Assembly: GCA_000444245.1 (NCBI GenBank)
Contig: ATSW01050484.1
Span: forward strand, 1-35,257
Source of the DNA: Botryllus schlosseri
Taxonomy: Eukaryota > Chordata > Ascidiacea > Stolidobranchia > Styelidae
Reading direction: 5' to 3'
Length of the DNA stretch: 35,257 nucleotides
Each line of letters opens with the position of its first letter. Positions within the stretch are counted from its first letter, which is position 1. The translations under genes and the position numbers were made by a program. Under the pieces are notes generated by a model, which had not been told where the DNA came from, searched no databases, and saw nothing but the letters and a program-made list of their open reading frames with translations. Shown one piece after another: positions 1 to 12,959 of this stretch.

Positions 1-3000
1 AAATATCGTAGGCCCCGGTAACCTAACAATTTTATCAAGTAGCCAGTACGATTTGAGAAAAAAAAGTCATTTTTTAATACCCCTACTGAGCAATCCAGAT
101 TAACCAGGATACCCCTACGGCCTACATGACGTAGCGAAAACATCAGTTCTAATAGCGTTAAATTAATCCCGCTCATGAACACTTGTATTGACTTGATATG
201 CATTAGCAATCCACCACCACAACAAAGGGAAATCCAAAAGATAAAATATATGAACATAGTTCGTACTTCATACATTGCATTTACGTATCGTGCAAATTGC
301 AGCACTATGCATTCGGTTAGTGCGATTTTTGTTTCGGAGAAGCGTATTAGAAAGCGAATCGAGACTTCAATATATTGTGGGGATTTTGATAACTTTCAGC
401 AAACGAAACTGCATCTATTCGAACATATTTATGCTTACACTGGAAGAATGTCTTCATCGGGTTTCGCGATTCGAATATTGAAATTTTCACCGTACGCCGC
501 TAGAACACAGTTGCCATATAATTGTAAAAGGTGACACGCTTTATCCAGTATAGCGGACAATGCTACATCGTTTGGAAATCATAAAAAGTCGCTTAATTTA
601 TGAGCAATAATAGCCCAAACACAGGAATTGTCGCGAAAAAATGTCAAGTAGCTCGACTTGTAATGCATTGACCTGTAAACGCGCGCAACGATCAATTAAA
701 GACGACACCGCTTGCAAACAAAAGTAAATGCAATATGAATTCGCGTTAAATGGGTCAATCTGTTTACATTTCAGAACAATCTAGTAGAATTCGTCGACCA
801 CGCGTGCGCCATATTATGACCTTATCCCACGATATTGCGACGCTAGAAGTAGTTTCTTTACGTCAGCGATGCCATCGGTCATATAAGGCCGAAATGTTTG
901 CATTGCGTGCCACGCGAAATCAGGATACATCGCAGCAGCTATATAGTGTGCTTGCAGCATAGGACGTCCGCCGCGGTTCTGCGGACACAGCCTCTATCGA
1001 AACGGATCGGGCTATCGCGTGCCACGACCAGTGTTGGATAAATCGAATATAAAGCATTTCCACTAATGTGTATATCTATTGCTCTTTGATCCCAAACCAA
1101 GCCAACAGCCCGCTTTGTAGCGCGCTAGGCGTGTGTTTGTATTGCTATACTCTGTCTTTCGAGTTTGCTTACCTTTCCTTCAGCTCAGTTCCGGAATGTA
1201 CTGCGAGAAATTCGTGACAATATGCCATACAATCGTGAAATGAAAATTAGAACACACGCACCAAGGGAGTTTGTGAAACTGCGCGCCGCCATCCGATTCT
1301 CGTCGGTCATCATCTCATTAGCTCTTATTGAAAGTTTTGTCACCCTCCCACATAAGGCCTATTTAGTAAGCATATTTTTGTAAACGTGAACAATACAAAG
1401 TCGTATTCAAGCGGACGCGGTTCGTATTTATGCCGGATTGCGTGTGATAGTTCGCATACCCTCGTCAAGTGCCAGTTACTGAACAGCAACTGTACTCGAA
1501 CGATTCTTATTCATAGTGGCCCTCGGCCAGTTGGCTTTTAAAGGACTTGAACCATTTGCGTATCCTTATTTTCACATATTGATCGTTTATTGTTTTCGTC
1601 TCACCAGGAAAGCACGAAAAAGTAACATCATCAAATTAACTGCATGGACAGGGAAGGTACGATACGACCTGTGGGCCATGTTACCACCAAGTCCATCCCT
1701 GGAGCACAAATATTACGCATCACGACAACGGTGGCATAGGCATAGGCTACACACCAGAATTGGACAGTACAAAAAAAACTGATCAGTTGACACAAGACAA
1801 AAAACAAGTATAAGAGCTGCTATTGATTTTTATTCCGCTGTCAAATGTTGACATACGGGACCGAAAAACTCACTCAATCGGCGTAATATATCAGCGTGTT
1901 TTTCCCGAAAATATTCAAAGGCGCTTGATCACGAAGCAAACACAGATCCTTCACGTATCCAACGCTCAAATCACGCGCATGTAGAATAAGTTACAAGGCA
2001 CGATTATTCGACTTATGTTGTCGTCAATGTTGTGCTGTGAAGGTCCCTTCTGGACTGACCGATTCGAATTTCATAACCTCTAAATTTTCCTGTTCCGTGT
2101 GTAAATTAGATTGACGGAAATGGATGCTCGAGTGTCAGTTACCTGGTGATTCTCGGAGCCGAAAACCTTGGGTTCCATTGTTTTTGCGCGTGCGACCGTA
2201 CCTACGCTGGTTGCACGCTGTGCGCGACAAAAGCATGAAGTGCTGAGGCAAGACTTGCCACGAATTCCACAGGGTTGATTTACATCGGAAATGTTGCGCT
2301 TGTGCGGTGCTTATTGTGCGATAAAAATGCGGCCTACGCAGAATCCCTTGTTTTCGCCCCAGTGTAAGTTACCAGACAAAGTGATGAGACGTAACTTCTC
2401 GTAATAGTCACGTCGAATGTGTTCACAATAAATATTTGATTGTTGGCGGGAATTGAGAGACTAATTCTGGGGTTGCGCTACTAATTATAGAACTGTTGAT
2501 GTAATTGATTGGTTCCCTTCACAGCTGGTCGGGTTCAATGCCAAGTTCTCCGAACAATGGGTTTGGAGCAGTCCGGATTGCCGCGTCCAATACAGTACTC
2601 GTTGAGTAATTGTCTCTTTCAACCGATGCGCAACAGGAGTATTGTGATGGCATGTGCATCGTGGTCACTCTGTTTTTGATGTATTTTCGCGATCTGATTC
2701 TGACCAGATGTTCGGGCATTGCAGCGTGCTCGAAATCTAGGCAAATGTCGGTTAACATACCTCAATAAGAAGTTCACCATATGCGTGGAATTGCGTTATT
2801 TATTCCTTGAATGATATTTCCTTAGGTCAGGATCTTGGCAGTGTCAGAAAAATTGGTTCATTCCTCTTTTTCCGTGTGCTGATAATTCACGTGACGCGTA
2901 CTTTGGAGAGGTTACTGAGAATTTCATACGATACTGTGGGTGAAATACCAGTAAGACCGTGCTGTATATTAGGTTACCGATAGTGCTATTTGCTAAATAT

Positions 3001-4260
3001 CAACGATGTAAGGCTCTACCGCAATTTTTGGTAAAATGAAAAAATAATATGTGTATGGCAAATACTACTGATTGATTTTTAATCTGCAATTTGATAGCGC
3101 AACATAATATATGTTAGTATTTTTATATTGGTGACGTCAGCTCAAGTAAAGAATATGACTATTATTTGATATTTATGCTGCTAGTTTGAATTGCGACTTA
3201 TAGAAGAATACGCAGCTGTTTGAAAAATATGTGTTGATATGATAAACCGTCGATGCGAATATCAGTTATAATGGCGATCTGCGAAAGGTCAAAACTTTTA
3301 TGACATATGACGAGCACATGGTATGAAATCCACGTCTCCAAGCAAGGACCTATCACGTTATATTGCCGATTTAACATTAGAGACCTGATATTTGCAACGT
3401 ATCTGAAGGGCCAATCGCTGTCCCGTTTGATCATTACGAGTCCTGAATTAACAAGCGATGTGAAGATAACGTTTACCGCCGAGCAAGTGAATTACCACCT
3501 AGTTGTGACTTCCGGTAAACTTACATCGGTACATTAGCGAGTGGGTTTTCTCAAGCAATACAGAATTTCTTGTGCACTTGTTAATTGAGAATTGATGGGG
3601 GAATTATCCTATACTCAAGGTGATGTCGGCAGTATAGCAGCTTTCGTTCTTGCAGTCGGCAGGTTATGTGCTATTAGTGTATAGGAGTAGGATTCGATAA
3701 GGATATTCGGTGCTATTTCTCAATAAAGGATATTTATATCTCTCATACATCCGTTTATCATATTTAAATGAAATCACGGAACGGAAGCCTTACAAATCTG
3801 CGGGAAATGTTACTTTTATGGAATTGTACTGGAGATTAGCTCGTGTCTAGAACAATCAACATTCCAATACTATATTCTTAGGTTATCAATTCGTGTGGTT
3901 ACATCGGTGTCTATAGGTATGTAGCTCTGAAAATGGGAGGCTGTAGTTTCAATGTCATTGTGTCATGTTAGCAAGGATGTTAGCACTATGCGTGTTTGTT
4001 GATTTTTGTATAGATTCCCTTTATATTCCGCCTACCTGCATTCCTAGTACATGCACTACTACATTATTACGTATTCGAGATATTTTTTGTGGTACGCGGA
4101 TTTTACGTTGCTATTCGTTTATTTGAGTACTGATGCTACAAAGTGAACGAATTGGTGAAGTTTTATAAAACTATGTAATTATGGGTAAACTACTAAATCT
4201 ACAAGTGTTTACTCTTCGTGTTGTGTTCGTATGTTGCGTCATCAGGTTATTAGGCTACTG
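1..4260. other. non-coding DNA, no gene recognised
   Basis: I see no convincing exon, RNA gene or complete mobile element here. Open frames are short (at most about 119 codons), look like chance frames, and none resembles a known protein family. Bases 5-20 resemble one arm of the hairpin near 7.1 kb (shared core CGTAGGCCCCG), which may be the edge of a repeat cut by the window start. Unrecognised upstream exons of the RhoGEF gene could in principle lie here. Confidence 0.5.
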
Positions 4261-4348
4261 TTTATAATGCTGGGGTGCTGAACGATACTGCTGGTCCATC
4301 TCATCGGGCATAGTGTAGGGTTACCATGCGCCCACCTTTAGGTGAATT

Positions 4349-4430
4349 TGTCCTCCTTTTTTCGTGAAATCTAAAATGTCCTCCGAGGACGCCTAAATGT
4401 CCTCCTTTTTGGAAATCTGTCCTCCTTTAT
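4349..4430 (+). repeat. degenerate GTCCTCC repeat, likely edge of a DNA transposon
   Basis: The unit TGTCCTCC, usually followed by a T run, occurs at 4349, 4377, 4398 and 4418, so spacings are 28, 21 and 20 bases. Just upstream, around 4313-4332, is the string TAGGGTTACCATGCGCCC, which looks like the terminus of a small DNA transposon. I did not find a matching inverted end, so element boundaries and family are not established. Confidence 0.4.
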
Positions 4431-4533
4431 AGCTTTGACACCCAGGTTAATGGACATAAATGATTCGAAATCTGCAGTGCGGACGTTCGAGCGGATCTTT
4501 CGGGAGTAGGACTGGAAAATGACCTTTTTTATT

Positions 4534-4606
4534 TTTTTTTAGTCAACACCACACCGGTATAGGTGAAATGTTGGTAATTCGGGAGTCGAGTTTTTTTAGT
4601 CAACAC
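4534..4606 (+). repeat. short direct duplication (T-run plus AGTCAACAC)
   Basis: The 16-base string TTTTTTTAGTCAACAC occurs at 4534 and again at 4591, 57 bases apart. Each copy is preceded by a CGGGAGT string (4501 and 4580), so a longer diverged unit seems to have been duplicated. No coding potential is visible. It could be a local duplication or part of the repeat just upstream. Confidence 0.5.
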
Positions 4607-4619
4607 AACAGGAATTCTA

Positions 4620-7090
4620 GTACAAATTTTAGAAACATGATAACCCAAGCATAATGAGAATCGGAAATTGTGAAAAATTATGTATGAATCGGGTTGGGTG
4701 GGGTGGTACCAATTTTTCGAAATATTTTCGAAACTACGTTGGACGTATTTGTCCATTCTTTCAGAGTAGGCCTCTCTTCTGAACATTTGTATCCCAAGGA
4801 AGTAATCATTGGGAGTGTCGCGGTTCGCTGTAGACAGACCTCAAAAACTTTACTATATTGTGCATTCAAAACCTGAATGGCGCCTTACCATTGCGTGACT
4901 CAACATCCCGGCATGTCGTCGGCCCTTTGAATCAACTGACAATAAATTCTATTATTGGCAAAGCTAAACCTGGATTGTTTATACAAGGGCATTGTCACAA
5001 TCCAATAATATTTACCGAGTTGTCAGACGCCGATTTTCGTGCTCATTTCATGTTCGGCGTTGTCTGCTTGGTAGCTTAGTGTCGGTGAAAGGCTTAATTC
5101 ACAATATTGTTCTAATGTTTGATGAATTGTGAAGGCTGTATTTCTAAATTGCGATATGTGATTTGGAATGACACGCCTGAGCCATGCCGACTCCTGAAAT
5201 TGTAAGGTGACGATGTGGGTCTTTAGTTCGGGAAATATTACGTAGAATTAGGTTTGGTTGGCATCCTTGTAGTACAATGTACATGATGTAACCCGCAGAT
5301 ATTGCGACCACCTGCTCCGACTGAACAGCAACGATCCGGTACTAGTGGATGGTTGATGAATTCAATCGAAAGAGGGCCGCGTGGCCATGTCCTAAAACAC
5401 TTCAAAATGCACGTTGCGGTACTTACCTTGCATTTGTGTTCGTAATTGTCTTATTGTCTATTTTTAACTGTGCAAACTGATACACCATAGTCCTCACTGT
5501 AAAAATAGAACACTATTTCCGCACCTAACTCGCAGGTGAAATGCTCAGTCGGATGATAATTCAAGTAATTATTAAACCGCAAGGGTTAAATATATATGAT
5601 AAGTGGTCTCGTGTTCATTACAACTCATGGTGTGAGTGGGATATGATACTATGGCCCGGAATGATTAGTGGATGGTGAATGCGTAGTCTCAGCGCGGGTA
5701 AAAGTTCAGCCGATACGGAGAACTATGTAGTCGACGGTCTGTCAGTGCGCTGTCGAATTTCGTTGATCGATCTACTCGGCGCGTACATCACTGAATAAAC
5801 AACGGCTATTCGTTTGTAAACAGCCAGATTGTCAAAAGGCAGTGGAGCATTCGGTAGCTCTGTTTCCGCGACAGCTGTTCAAGTAGGTGGTCTGATACAA
5901 TCGGTGCTGCTACCATTCCGCGGTAGCGAATCGGGCGCATCGTTTGAAAAATTTGAAGTTCCCGCTCTCGTTGTTCTCTCGTATTTTGTTATTGGCAACC
6001 TGTCGTAAGTGTAACGCGTGCGTCTCTAATAATAGCTTGCAAACAGACTGCATTCGCGTGTCGAAACCACATTTAAGGACTAGATTGACTCTTTTACATG
6101 CCACTTGCGTACCGATTTCTGCAACATGACAGTTATGAAATAGGCTGTTTCCTGAGTAGACTGTCAAGCTCAAAACAATCCTAAATTTTATGGAATCATT
6201 GTCACTTCCTTTTTTTTGTGACGCGATAATGAGCGCCCGCGACTGTCGATTCCAAAGAATATGGTCATTTGTAACTACCATTCCCGGACACATTGGTTTC
6301 TTGCAATTTGCGGTGTCAAAATTATAGGTTCGGGCTTCACGCGGTTTCTTGGTGTCACTTTCTCACAATATAGTCGATTGTGTTCTCTATTAATTTGTGT
6401 CGGTTTCAATGGGAAGTGCTGATTTGAAATTTAATTGATGTCTTGCGGTCAGCTAATGTCTTCCTATCCGATATTCACTCTGACGATGTTCTGTCGCTTC
6501 AGATATTACATATGGAGTCGTCGAGTAGTGCGGATGTGTCTTGGGATCGGTCTGCATTTGCATTGTGTTCGAAGTCGATTCGGAATCTATTGATAGCCAT
6601 CGTAAACTGTATTACATGTTATTTATGGCTCTATAGCGTTTTGTGCAATCAGTTCCAATACAAAAAGTGGAAGTTCGGAAATCATATATATCAATTTCGT
6701 CGCGTGTGCTTCGTCTATTTGGCTTTTATCACGCGTAATGGTGATTGTGGTAGCTGCGTTCGTCTTGTTTTCCGTTTCATACTAGTGATATATTACAATG
6801 CGCTAGAACGAGTAATGTTCATCTTCCCGTAAGACTCATCCTCTACAACTGACGTGTGAAGCAATGTCACTGACCCATGGTCGCCCATGTTAACACAACG
6901 CGCTAAAACTACCTAAGGTTAATTTGTCAGGTTGCTATTTCGTATATCAGCTCGATTTCTCATGCTATATGCCGTATTGGCAGAGATAGCGTTCAAGACA
7001 ATATAAAGCGACTGCTTATTTGGAGACTTTGGAAATATCGGAAGACGCGATGAGAAATGTAGATAGCTGCTCAATTGAAATTCGGGCATA
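4620..7090. other. non-coding DNA, no gene recognised
   Basis: Only short frames occur, the longest 127 to 129 codons (5910-6293 on the minus strand, 6443-6832 on the plus strand). Neither shows a recognisable domain or a splice context like that of the real gene downstream. I see no repeat with clear ends. Confidence 0.45.
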
Positions 7091-7098
7091 TCTTGTAC

Positions 7099-7127
7099 CG
7101 GGGCCTATACGATATTCGTAGGCCCCG
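7099..7127. repeat. perfect 9-bp inverted repeat (hairpin)
   Basis: CGGGGCCTA at 7099-7107 and its exact reverse complement TAGGCCCCG at 7119-7127 flank an 11-base spacer. GTAC occurs just outside both arms (7095-7098 and 7131-7134). The first bases of the window carry a close match to the right arm, so this may be a dispersed repeat rather than a unique structure. No function can be assigned. Confidence 0.6.
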
Positions 7128-7129
7128 CT

Positions 7130-10100
7130 TGTACGTCTACCGTCTATCACATATGAACATTCTGCATACAGAGAATTATCGTGTCCGTAAATTGGAATGC
7201 TGTGAAGATGAAGAGTGATGTGCAATGCTGTCTGTGTGAGCGATGACTCTTTCCTAGTCATGCGCTCGAAAAATTGTGAGAACGCCTACCTACTGATCCC
7301 AATCGATTTCATTTCCGGTTGAATTCCTGATTTCGACAAACCATAATAGTGGCAGTATTAGACTGTCTAAGTTTGCTGGTCAAAGGTCATGTCCAGTTCG
7401 AGCGTGGCATCCTCGCGCGCAATTAAAACGCAGATGACCAACCACTCTAGATATAACGCGCATCCATTGCACATCTCTGTGTAACCTCCAAACCGTAACA
7501 TTTTTCGTTAATACATCACGGGCCGGATTCGAATAAGAAGCTATCGGGAGCATTTTGGCACCCGGCTCATCCGTTGTGTAGGGTGGCCGTAGTGCTTTTC
7601 GTGAAATAATGAAACCGTCACCGATTTCCCTAGTCGCTACTGAATAGGATTACCAACACCGTGCAAGCTGTGTCGATTATTTCGAGCTAGATCGCACAAT
7701 TCGTCATCCCAAGTTGCTATGAAGGAAATTATCCAGCTTAGCTGTCATCAACTCAAATTATTTCGTTCCTTGTTCGAAAAGATATAAGAACGCTTGTAAA
7801 TCTTTCTAAAACGTCGTATTTCCGACTGACTGCCACGTATAATCGTGCCTAGTTGCCTACCCCCTTCTCAAGGCTTACTTCAATATATGTGACGAAACCT
7901 TCTATTTTGGCTTCTCGTGTAACTTCCAGCTTCACTTATGGCAGTAGACAGACACCGTACCCCGAAAGGTTATTTGAGTGTCATTCGTGTTGATACACAT
8001 AAAAGTTTGGTTCCTGCTACTTGAGTGTCTTCGGCGGTACCTCTCTATTGAAAATCAGCTTGCCTTCGTCATCTTGAAATATTACGGCGACGCGAATGTA
8101 TTACATCTAAATCAAATAGTTTCCGACAGCTATAAAGTTATGTCAAGCTTGGTGTGGGATAGCACTTTACTTTCGATGGGATTAAAACTGAGTATCTACG
8201 CTACCTAATATACATTTCAGTACCGGGAGTGTTAATAATATGCTTGAGCGGTTTGGATGTATCTATATTTCTGTGCAGATAAGGTTATGACATGACGCCC
8301 CGCTAAGATTTTACGCGCAAGGATATGCTGTAACGCATTCATTCACGCATTCATTCCAAATAATGCAGAGTGTGCGACAGTAAAAGCACCGCAAAAGCAG
8401 TTTGAGGTGGATGCTGTAGGCCTACACTTCTGAAACCTTGGTAATTCCGCTGCGGTTCTCCGGCGTCTAGATTTTACTGTGCAACCGGTCGGTGTCTTTA
8501 GATTTCCTTTCATGTCTCCAGCTGCAACGCGCCCACATTAAGGTGGGGTGCTCAAAACAAGCCCTTCAGACGAAAATACTCGGGAGAACAACATCGCTTT
8601 TTCGACAACCAACCAAATAGCGGTTGTTCGCTTTTTCGACAATGGACACTCGATTTCGAGTGGCGCGCAAACGTGCTTGAATCTAACTTCATGGATACCA
8701 CGCCTGTTATGAACTGTTTTGATTTGGACATAGGTAGTAAGTACATACGGAAATGGTAAAGCAACTATCGCCTCCTCTTGTCGCATCATCACACGAGTCG
8801 CGGCGTTCTGGAAATTTATCAGAAGTGCAGTTATACACACATTTTTGCTGGCTGTCGTTTTAGTGCAACAGCGGGTGGCGCCTGGCAGTCCTGTAATACA
8901 CAGCGAAGAGACGAATATTTGATCGCCTAATCACTATTTTGCTACGTCTTAATCGTGAGAGCTATTTTTTTAGATTGGCTTGTATTCTGATAGTCACCTA
9001 GATATATATCGATTGTGTCGAGTCATTTCGCTCATCCTAATGTTAAACCGGCACTGTAAATCATATTTTGGACTGCCTGTATAATTCTAAGTATAATTTA
9101 GTAAGATAGATAGCAAGGAAAGTTTACTCGGTCATCGGTCCGCATACGTGCATTATACACATTATTGATTTTGGGCATTGTTTATCTCGCGTTGATAAGG
9201 TGACTTTGTTACCACAGTCATCTAGAACGGCTGTAGTGTCCGTATAATCTAGCGTTGAATTTACAAACATTCAGTTCGTGTAGTTGTACGGTGATTAAAT
9301 CGCTTGGCCCCCAATGCAACATAGTAAAAAACAAGCGAATAATATTCGAGTTTTTAGGCCAGCGTGTGAAAGTCTGATTTCAATGCATTAACGTGTAACA
9401 GGTTTAGTTTGTCCTACTGTCCACGCATCACTGTATGTATAAGTGTGTGGTGTATAGACATTAGACATGCGTATATCACTTTGTATCACCGACCGAATAT
9501 CGTACTTGGACGCAATCGTGGTCACTCGATAATCTGTAGCGTCACAAGTCTGCTGTGGGAAAAATGTATGGCAACAGCTAAGGTGACACTTGGCTTGTTT
9601 TGTCGTGTCCGAGTGTTTGCTTAGTGACGAAAAAGACCGTACGTTCCGAAAATATCTGCTAAAGTCTTATATATTTAGTATGTGGAGAGATAGTGTGACG
9701 TTTATCGATAGCGTTTTCTTATGAGTACTAATTTTCAATGTCTGCGCAAGTGATGTTAAAACGCTTGATACCGCTGCAACGGTTCGCGCAACTGTGTATT
9801 GGCGTAGTATTGTATTCACTTCCATTCTAAAATGGAAATAGAAGACCTGAGTATGACTTTGAGTATATTTGCGAGAAACCTTGATAGTGTTTGATTAATG
9901 TTGAGAAGAGGTGTGTATTTCCGCGTGGAATTATTATCTGTCTATCGGAAAGTGCACCTGCGGTTGGCAGTCTGTTGTCGGTTGCCGTATTGATATCCGC
10001 GGTTTCAGTTTGCGAAATTGTGGTAGTCATAAAAGGACTTCGGCGTTACCGGCTTTAGCATCATATGCCTTGTGATGATGTGATCGAAAGCAGTATTGCA

Positions 10101-12475
10101 ACGGATGCACTCTAAGCAAGTCGTACAACGTAGTGTTCGGAGATTATGGAAAGACGAGGGAATGCATATCTTTGCGCGATCTCTGCACGCTCGGTGGCAA
10201 TTGTGTAATAATACATGACCTCATTGCGTAGTAATATGATTGAGTCCATACTACTACTTTGCAGACTGCGTTCGGTCATTTTATGCTGATTGACAAGTTT
10301 ATCATGATATAGGAATTGCTGCGGTATGCGCATTGAGGCTACCGTATGGATTTACCAGTGATTCGATGATTATGAGCTAATATATTCTTGTGCTCGATCT
10401 TATATATATACACTACGTAGATCCTTGTTACTCGGGAACTGAAATTTGATATAAGATTGTAGTTTCCCTATATCTGAAGCGTTCAGATTCCAGGAAATAG
10501 GCGGGAATTTATGCAACTTGTCCATATCAAATAAAGTATTCTGCGGGCCAGATAGCTAGGGAAACTCAGTACTGCGGTGACTTAACGGATCCATTATGAC
10601 GAAATTACAAAACTCCACGACATACGTAAACAGACCTCAAACCGCACAAAATGCCGCACAAAACACCGGCTTAGTGGAAAGCATACACTCTGCAGCATCA
10701 ATCGCAACACGACATTAGCGTGAAGCCATACGGAAAGAAAATAATGAGTGCCGTGCGACCAGATTGTTACGTACTCACGCAAACCGGTCACGTGACGGGC
10801 GCCCGTGGGAACTCTAGCTTGCTCTGCGAGTAAATATTGTTATTTGCTTGCTGCCTCGTCAATTTCTTTCAATTATGACGTAACTCCCTGCAGCTGAGAA
10901 TTAACAGAAAACTTCCTCCCGGATCCTACCGTTTGCGCTTCGGATATTTGTAAATCCATTGTTGCGGTATACTAACGCTTCAGCGCACCCTTTTGTGCCA
11001 ACGGAAGTCAGGGAACTGATCACCTAGCGCTTAGTCACCGATGACCCCCGCAAGACACCCGAGTGTATCCATTTGGGGTTGACGGAAAGTTAAACACTTA
11101 CAATGATTCATGAGCTAGCGTAGGATGCGCTAGCTTTTGTCTGCGTGCGTGAGGCGTATGTCGCAGCATTGGGAACTGGAATATTTTCCCATGAAATGAA
11201 TATATCCGTTTTGCGGCGCTTAGGTAGACATTGTTGATTTGATACCGGATAAACGCTAAGGTGCTAAGCCTATAAATGTATTCGCTGGCCGCTATGCCTG
11301 CGAATTTTCGGCAGTCAGTTGGTGTACCTTGCAGAAAAGTTAACTACTTAATATATCCTTCAAGAAACAACTGAGAAAACTCATTTTGGATTGAGTTTTT
11401 CCCCAAGCGCCCGCATATTGATGAATCGTGAAAATCATGAACGTACACGTCCTGCAGCTTCTAAGATTGAGATAAGTAGGCGATGCAGGGTACAATAATA
11501 AATGTGGCTCTATAGTGCAAACTTTTGCAGAATACGCTGTAGACAACGCAAAGCGTAAGGCTACAGAAAAGTGTGGCCTGAAGAACGTATAGTTTGTTGT
11601 ATGTAGAGCGTAATTCGCCACGGGCATATGCATCATTGATATTGCATTCTGCGATTTCATCATTTGTGAGAAACAACCGAGATATATTCAGATGCATCAA
11701 TATGAAAATGATTTAGCTTTACTATTATCAGTGCTGTAGTCAATTCGCAGGAATTGTGATTGCCCAATGCCCATTCTCTCATGCAGTTGATTTGATGCCT
11801 GATCCCACTGGTGCTGGATAGACAAATCCAACCTGCCCCCGTCTTGCGAGTGTTCTCATCCTGCTTCATACAGAAATATTCATAAATTCTCCCTTGAATA
11901 ATTTATGATGCAGTATGACCTGACATTTGCCTCCATTATTTTAAGTATTGTGGACGTTAGAACATGCGGTTCAGAAAAGCTGTTGCTACTGTATTGCCTC
12001 TATTTCGATTACATCTAATCTAATTGCAGATGCATTAACATTGCATATGCAATTGCGAATAACTGTATATGACTTGTATAGGAAATACGTTATAAAGTTG
12101 TGGCTATGTTATTTCATGATATTGTGAATCTCAACTTTCGAACTTTGTGGAGTTATGTTGATATGAATGATACGGTTACCTGTTATATAAGCAGAAATTC
12201 TATTATTAGCGGTTTCTAAGTTATGATATATATGGAGTCCTATATGCGAACTCCATGTGTGTTACGTAGGTATGGTGTGCACGAGGCTTCACGCCATGAA
12301 AGACAAAGCCAGTCCTATCTACAGCATTAGATTGATGCGATGTAATTAATGATCTCGCCACGAAAATAGTTCATAGTATCTAAATCTGAATTTTCACTTC
12401 AGTGTATGGATTTCACAAGCGTGACTGTGTTTCTTCGTTCAGGGAAGACGGGCTTGAATGTTTTTGCGCATAAGA
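7130..12475. other. non-coding DNA, no gene recognised
   Basis: This stretch has no convincing exon. A 15-base direct repeat (8594 and 8628) and an 8-bp hairpin (11113-11135) are the only local structures I picked out. Open frames reach about 107 codons and look random. Confidence 0.45.
8594..8642 (+). repeat. 15-bp exact direct repeat
   Basis: TCGCTTTTTCGACAA is present at 8594-8608 and again at 8628-8642 with 19 bases between. The spacer itself has CAACC and GGTTG ends, giving a small hairpin possibility. This is most simply a local duplication. Confidence 0.55.
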
Positions 12476-12483
12476 TTTTAGAT

Positions 12484-12736
12484 TACTGGTTCTCAAACTG
12501 GGGCGCGTCAAAGCATCTGAAGGGGGGCGCGAAGCTGAGGTCAACTGACAATTCATATTTATTGTTCTGTGTATAGTTCGAATGTCATATTTGACACTTC
12601 TCTCATCAACTCATAACCTACGATGCCATCAAACTATCCGTTGGGTTGGCTAACATTATGGTTGCATTTTGTGATATGACGATGAGGGGGGCGGAATTTT
12701 TCAGTATTATAAAGGGGGCGGGGTTGAAAACCACTG
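12484..12736. mobile_element. 253-bp non-autonomous hAT-type element
   Basis: The left end reads TACTGGTTCTCAAACTGGGG and the right end, reverse complemented, reads CAGTGGTTTTCAACCCCG, so the termini are imperfect inverted repeats of the CAGTGGTTCTCAAAC kind found on many hAT elements. The flanks are TTTTAGAT (12476-12483) and CTTTAGAT (12737-12744), a 7 of 8 match and the size expected for a hAT target duplication. G-rich blocks lie just inside both ends. There is no transposase frame, so it would need a transposase supplied elsewhere. Confidence 0.8.
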
Positions 12737-12869
12737 CTTTAGATCGTAAAATGAGTACATCTGCATCGGCAAGTTCTAGTATGCATATATACCGCTACAC
12801 CACTTAATATTTCTATTATCCATAACCCATTGCTTGCAAACTGTAGGCACAGCTGTTCGTCAATTAGGG

Positions 12870-12910
12870 CAGTGGTCCACAACCATTTTTTAATTTGCGG
12901 CCACACATTA
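12870..12910. mobile_element. isolated hAT-like end
   Basis: CAGTGGTCCACAACCATTTT followed by a GCGGCCACA string matches the typical start of hAT elements with CAGTGGTCCNCAACC termini. I could not find the partner end or a target duplication downstream, so it is probably truncated or strongly diverged. The right boundary given is only the recognisable part. Confidence 0.5.
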
Positions 12911-12959
12911 TACACCCACCCACGCTAACATGTAACTAAACATGTTTGGAGTAGAAAAA

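Noticed and set aside
6443-6832. 129-codon plus-strand frame with hydrophobic stretches as a membrane protein gene
   Set aside because: No ATG at the start of the frame, no known domain and no splice or promoter context; probably chance.
11113-11135. AGCTAGCG/CGCTAGCT hairpin followed by TTTT, like a bacterial terminator
   Set aside because: The window is clearly eukaryotic and no bacterial-type gene ends here; one 8-bp stem is within chance.
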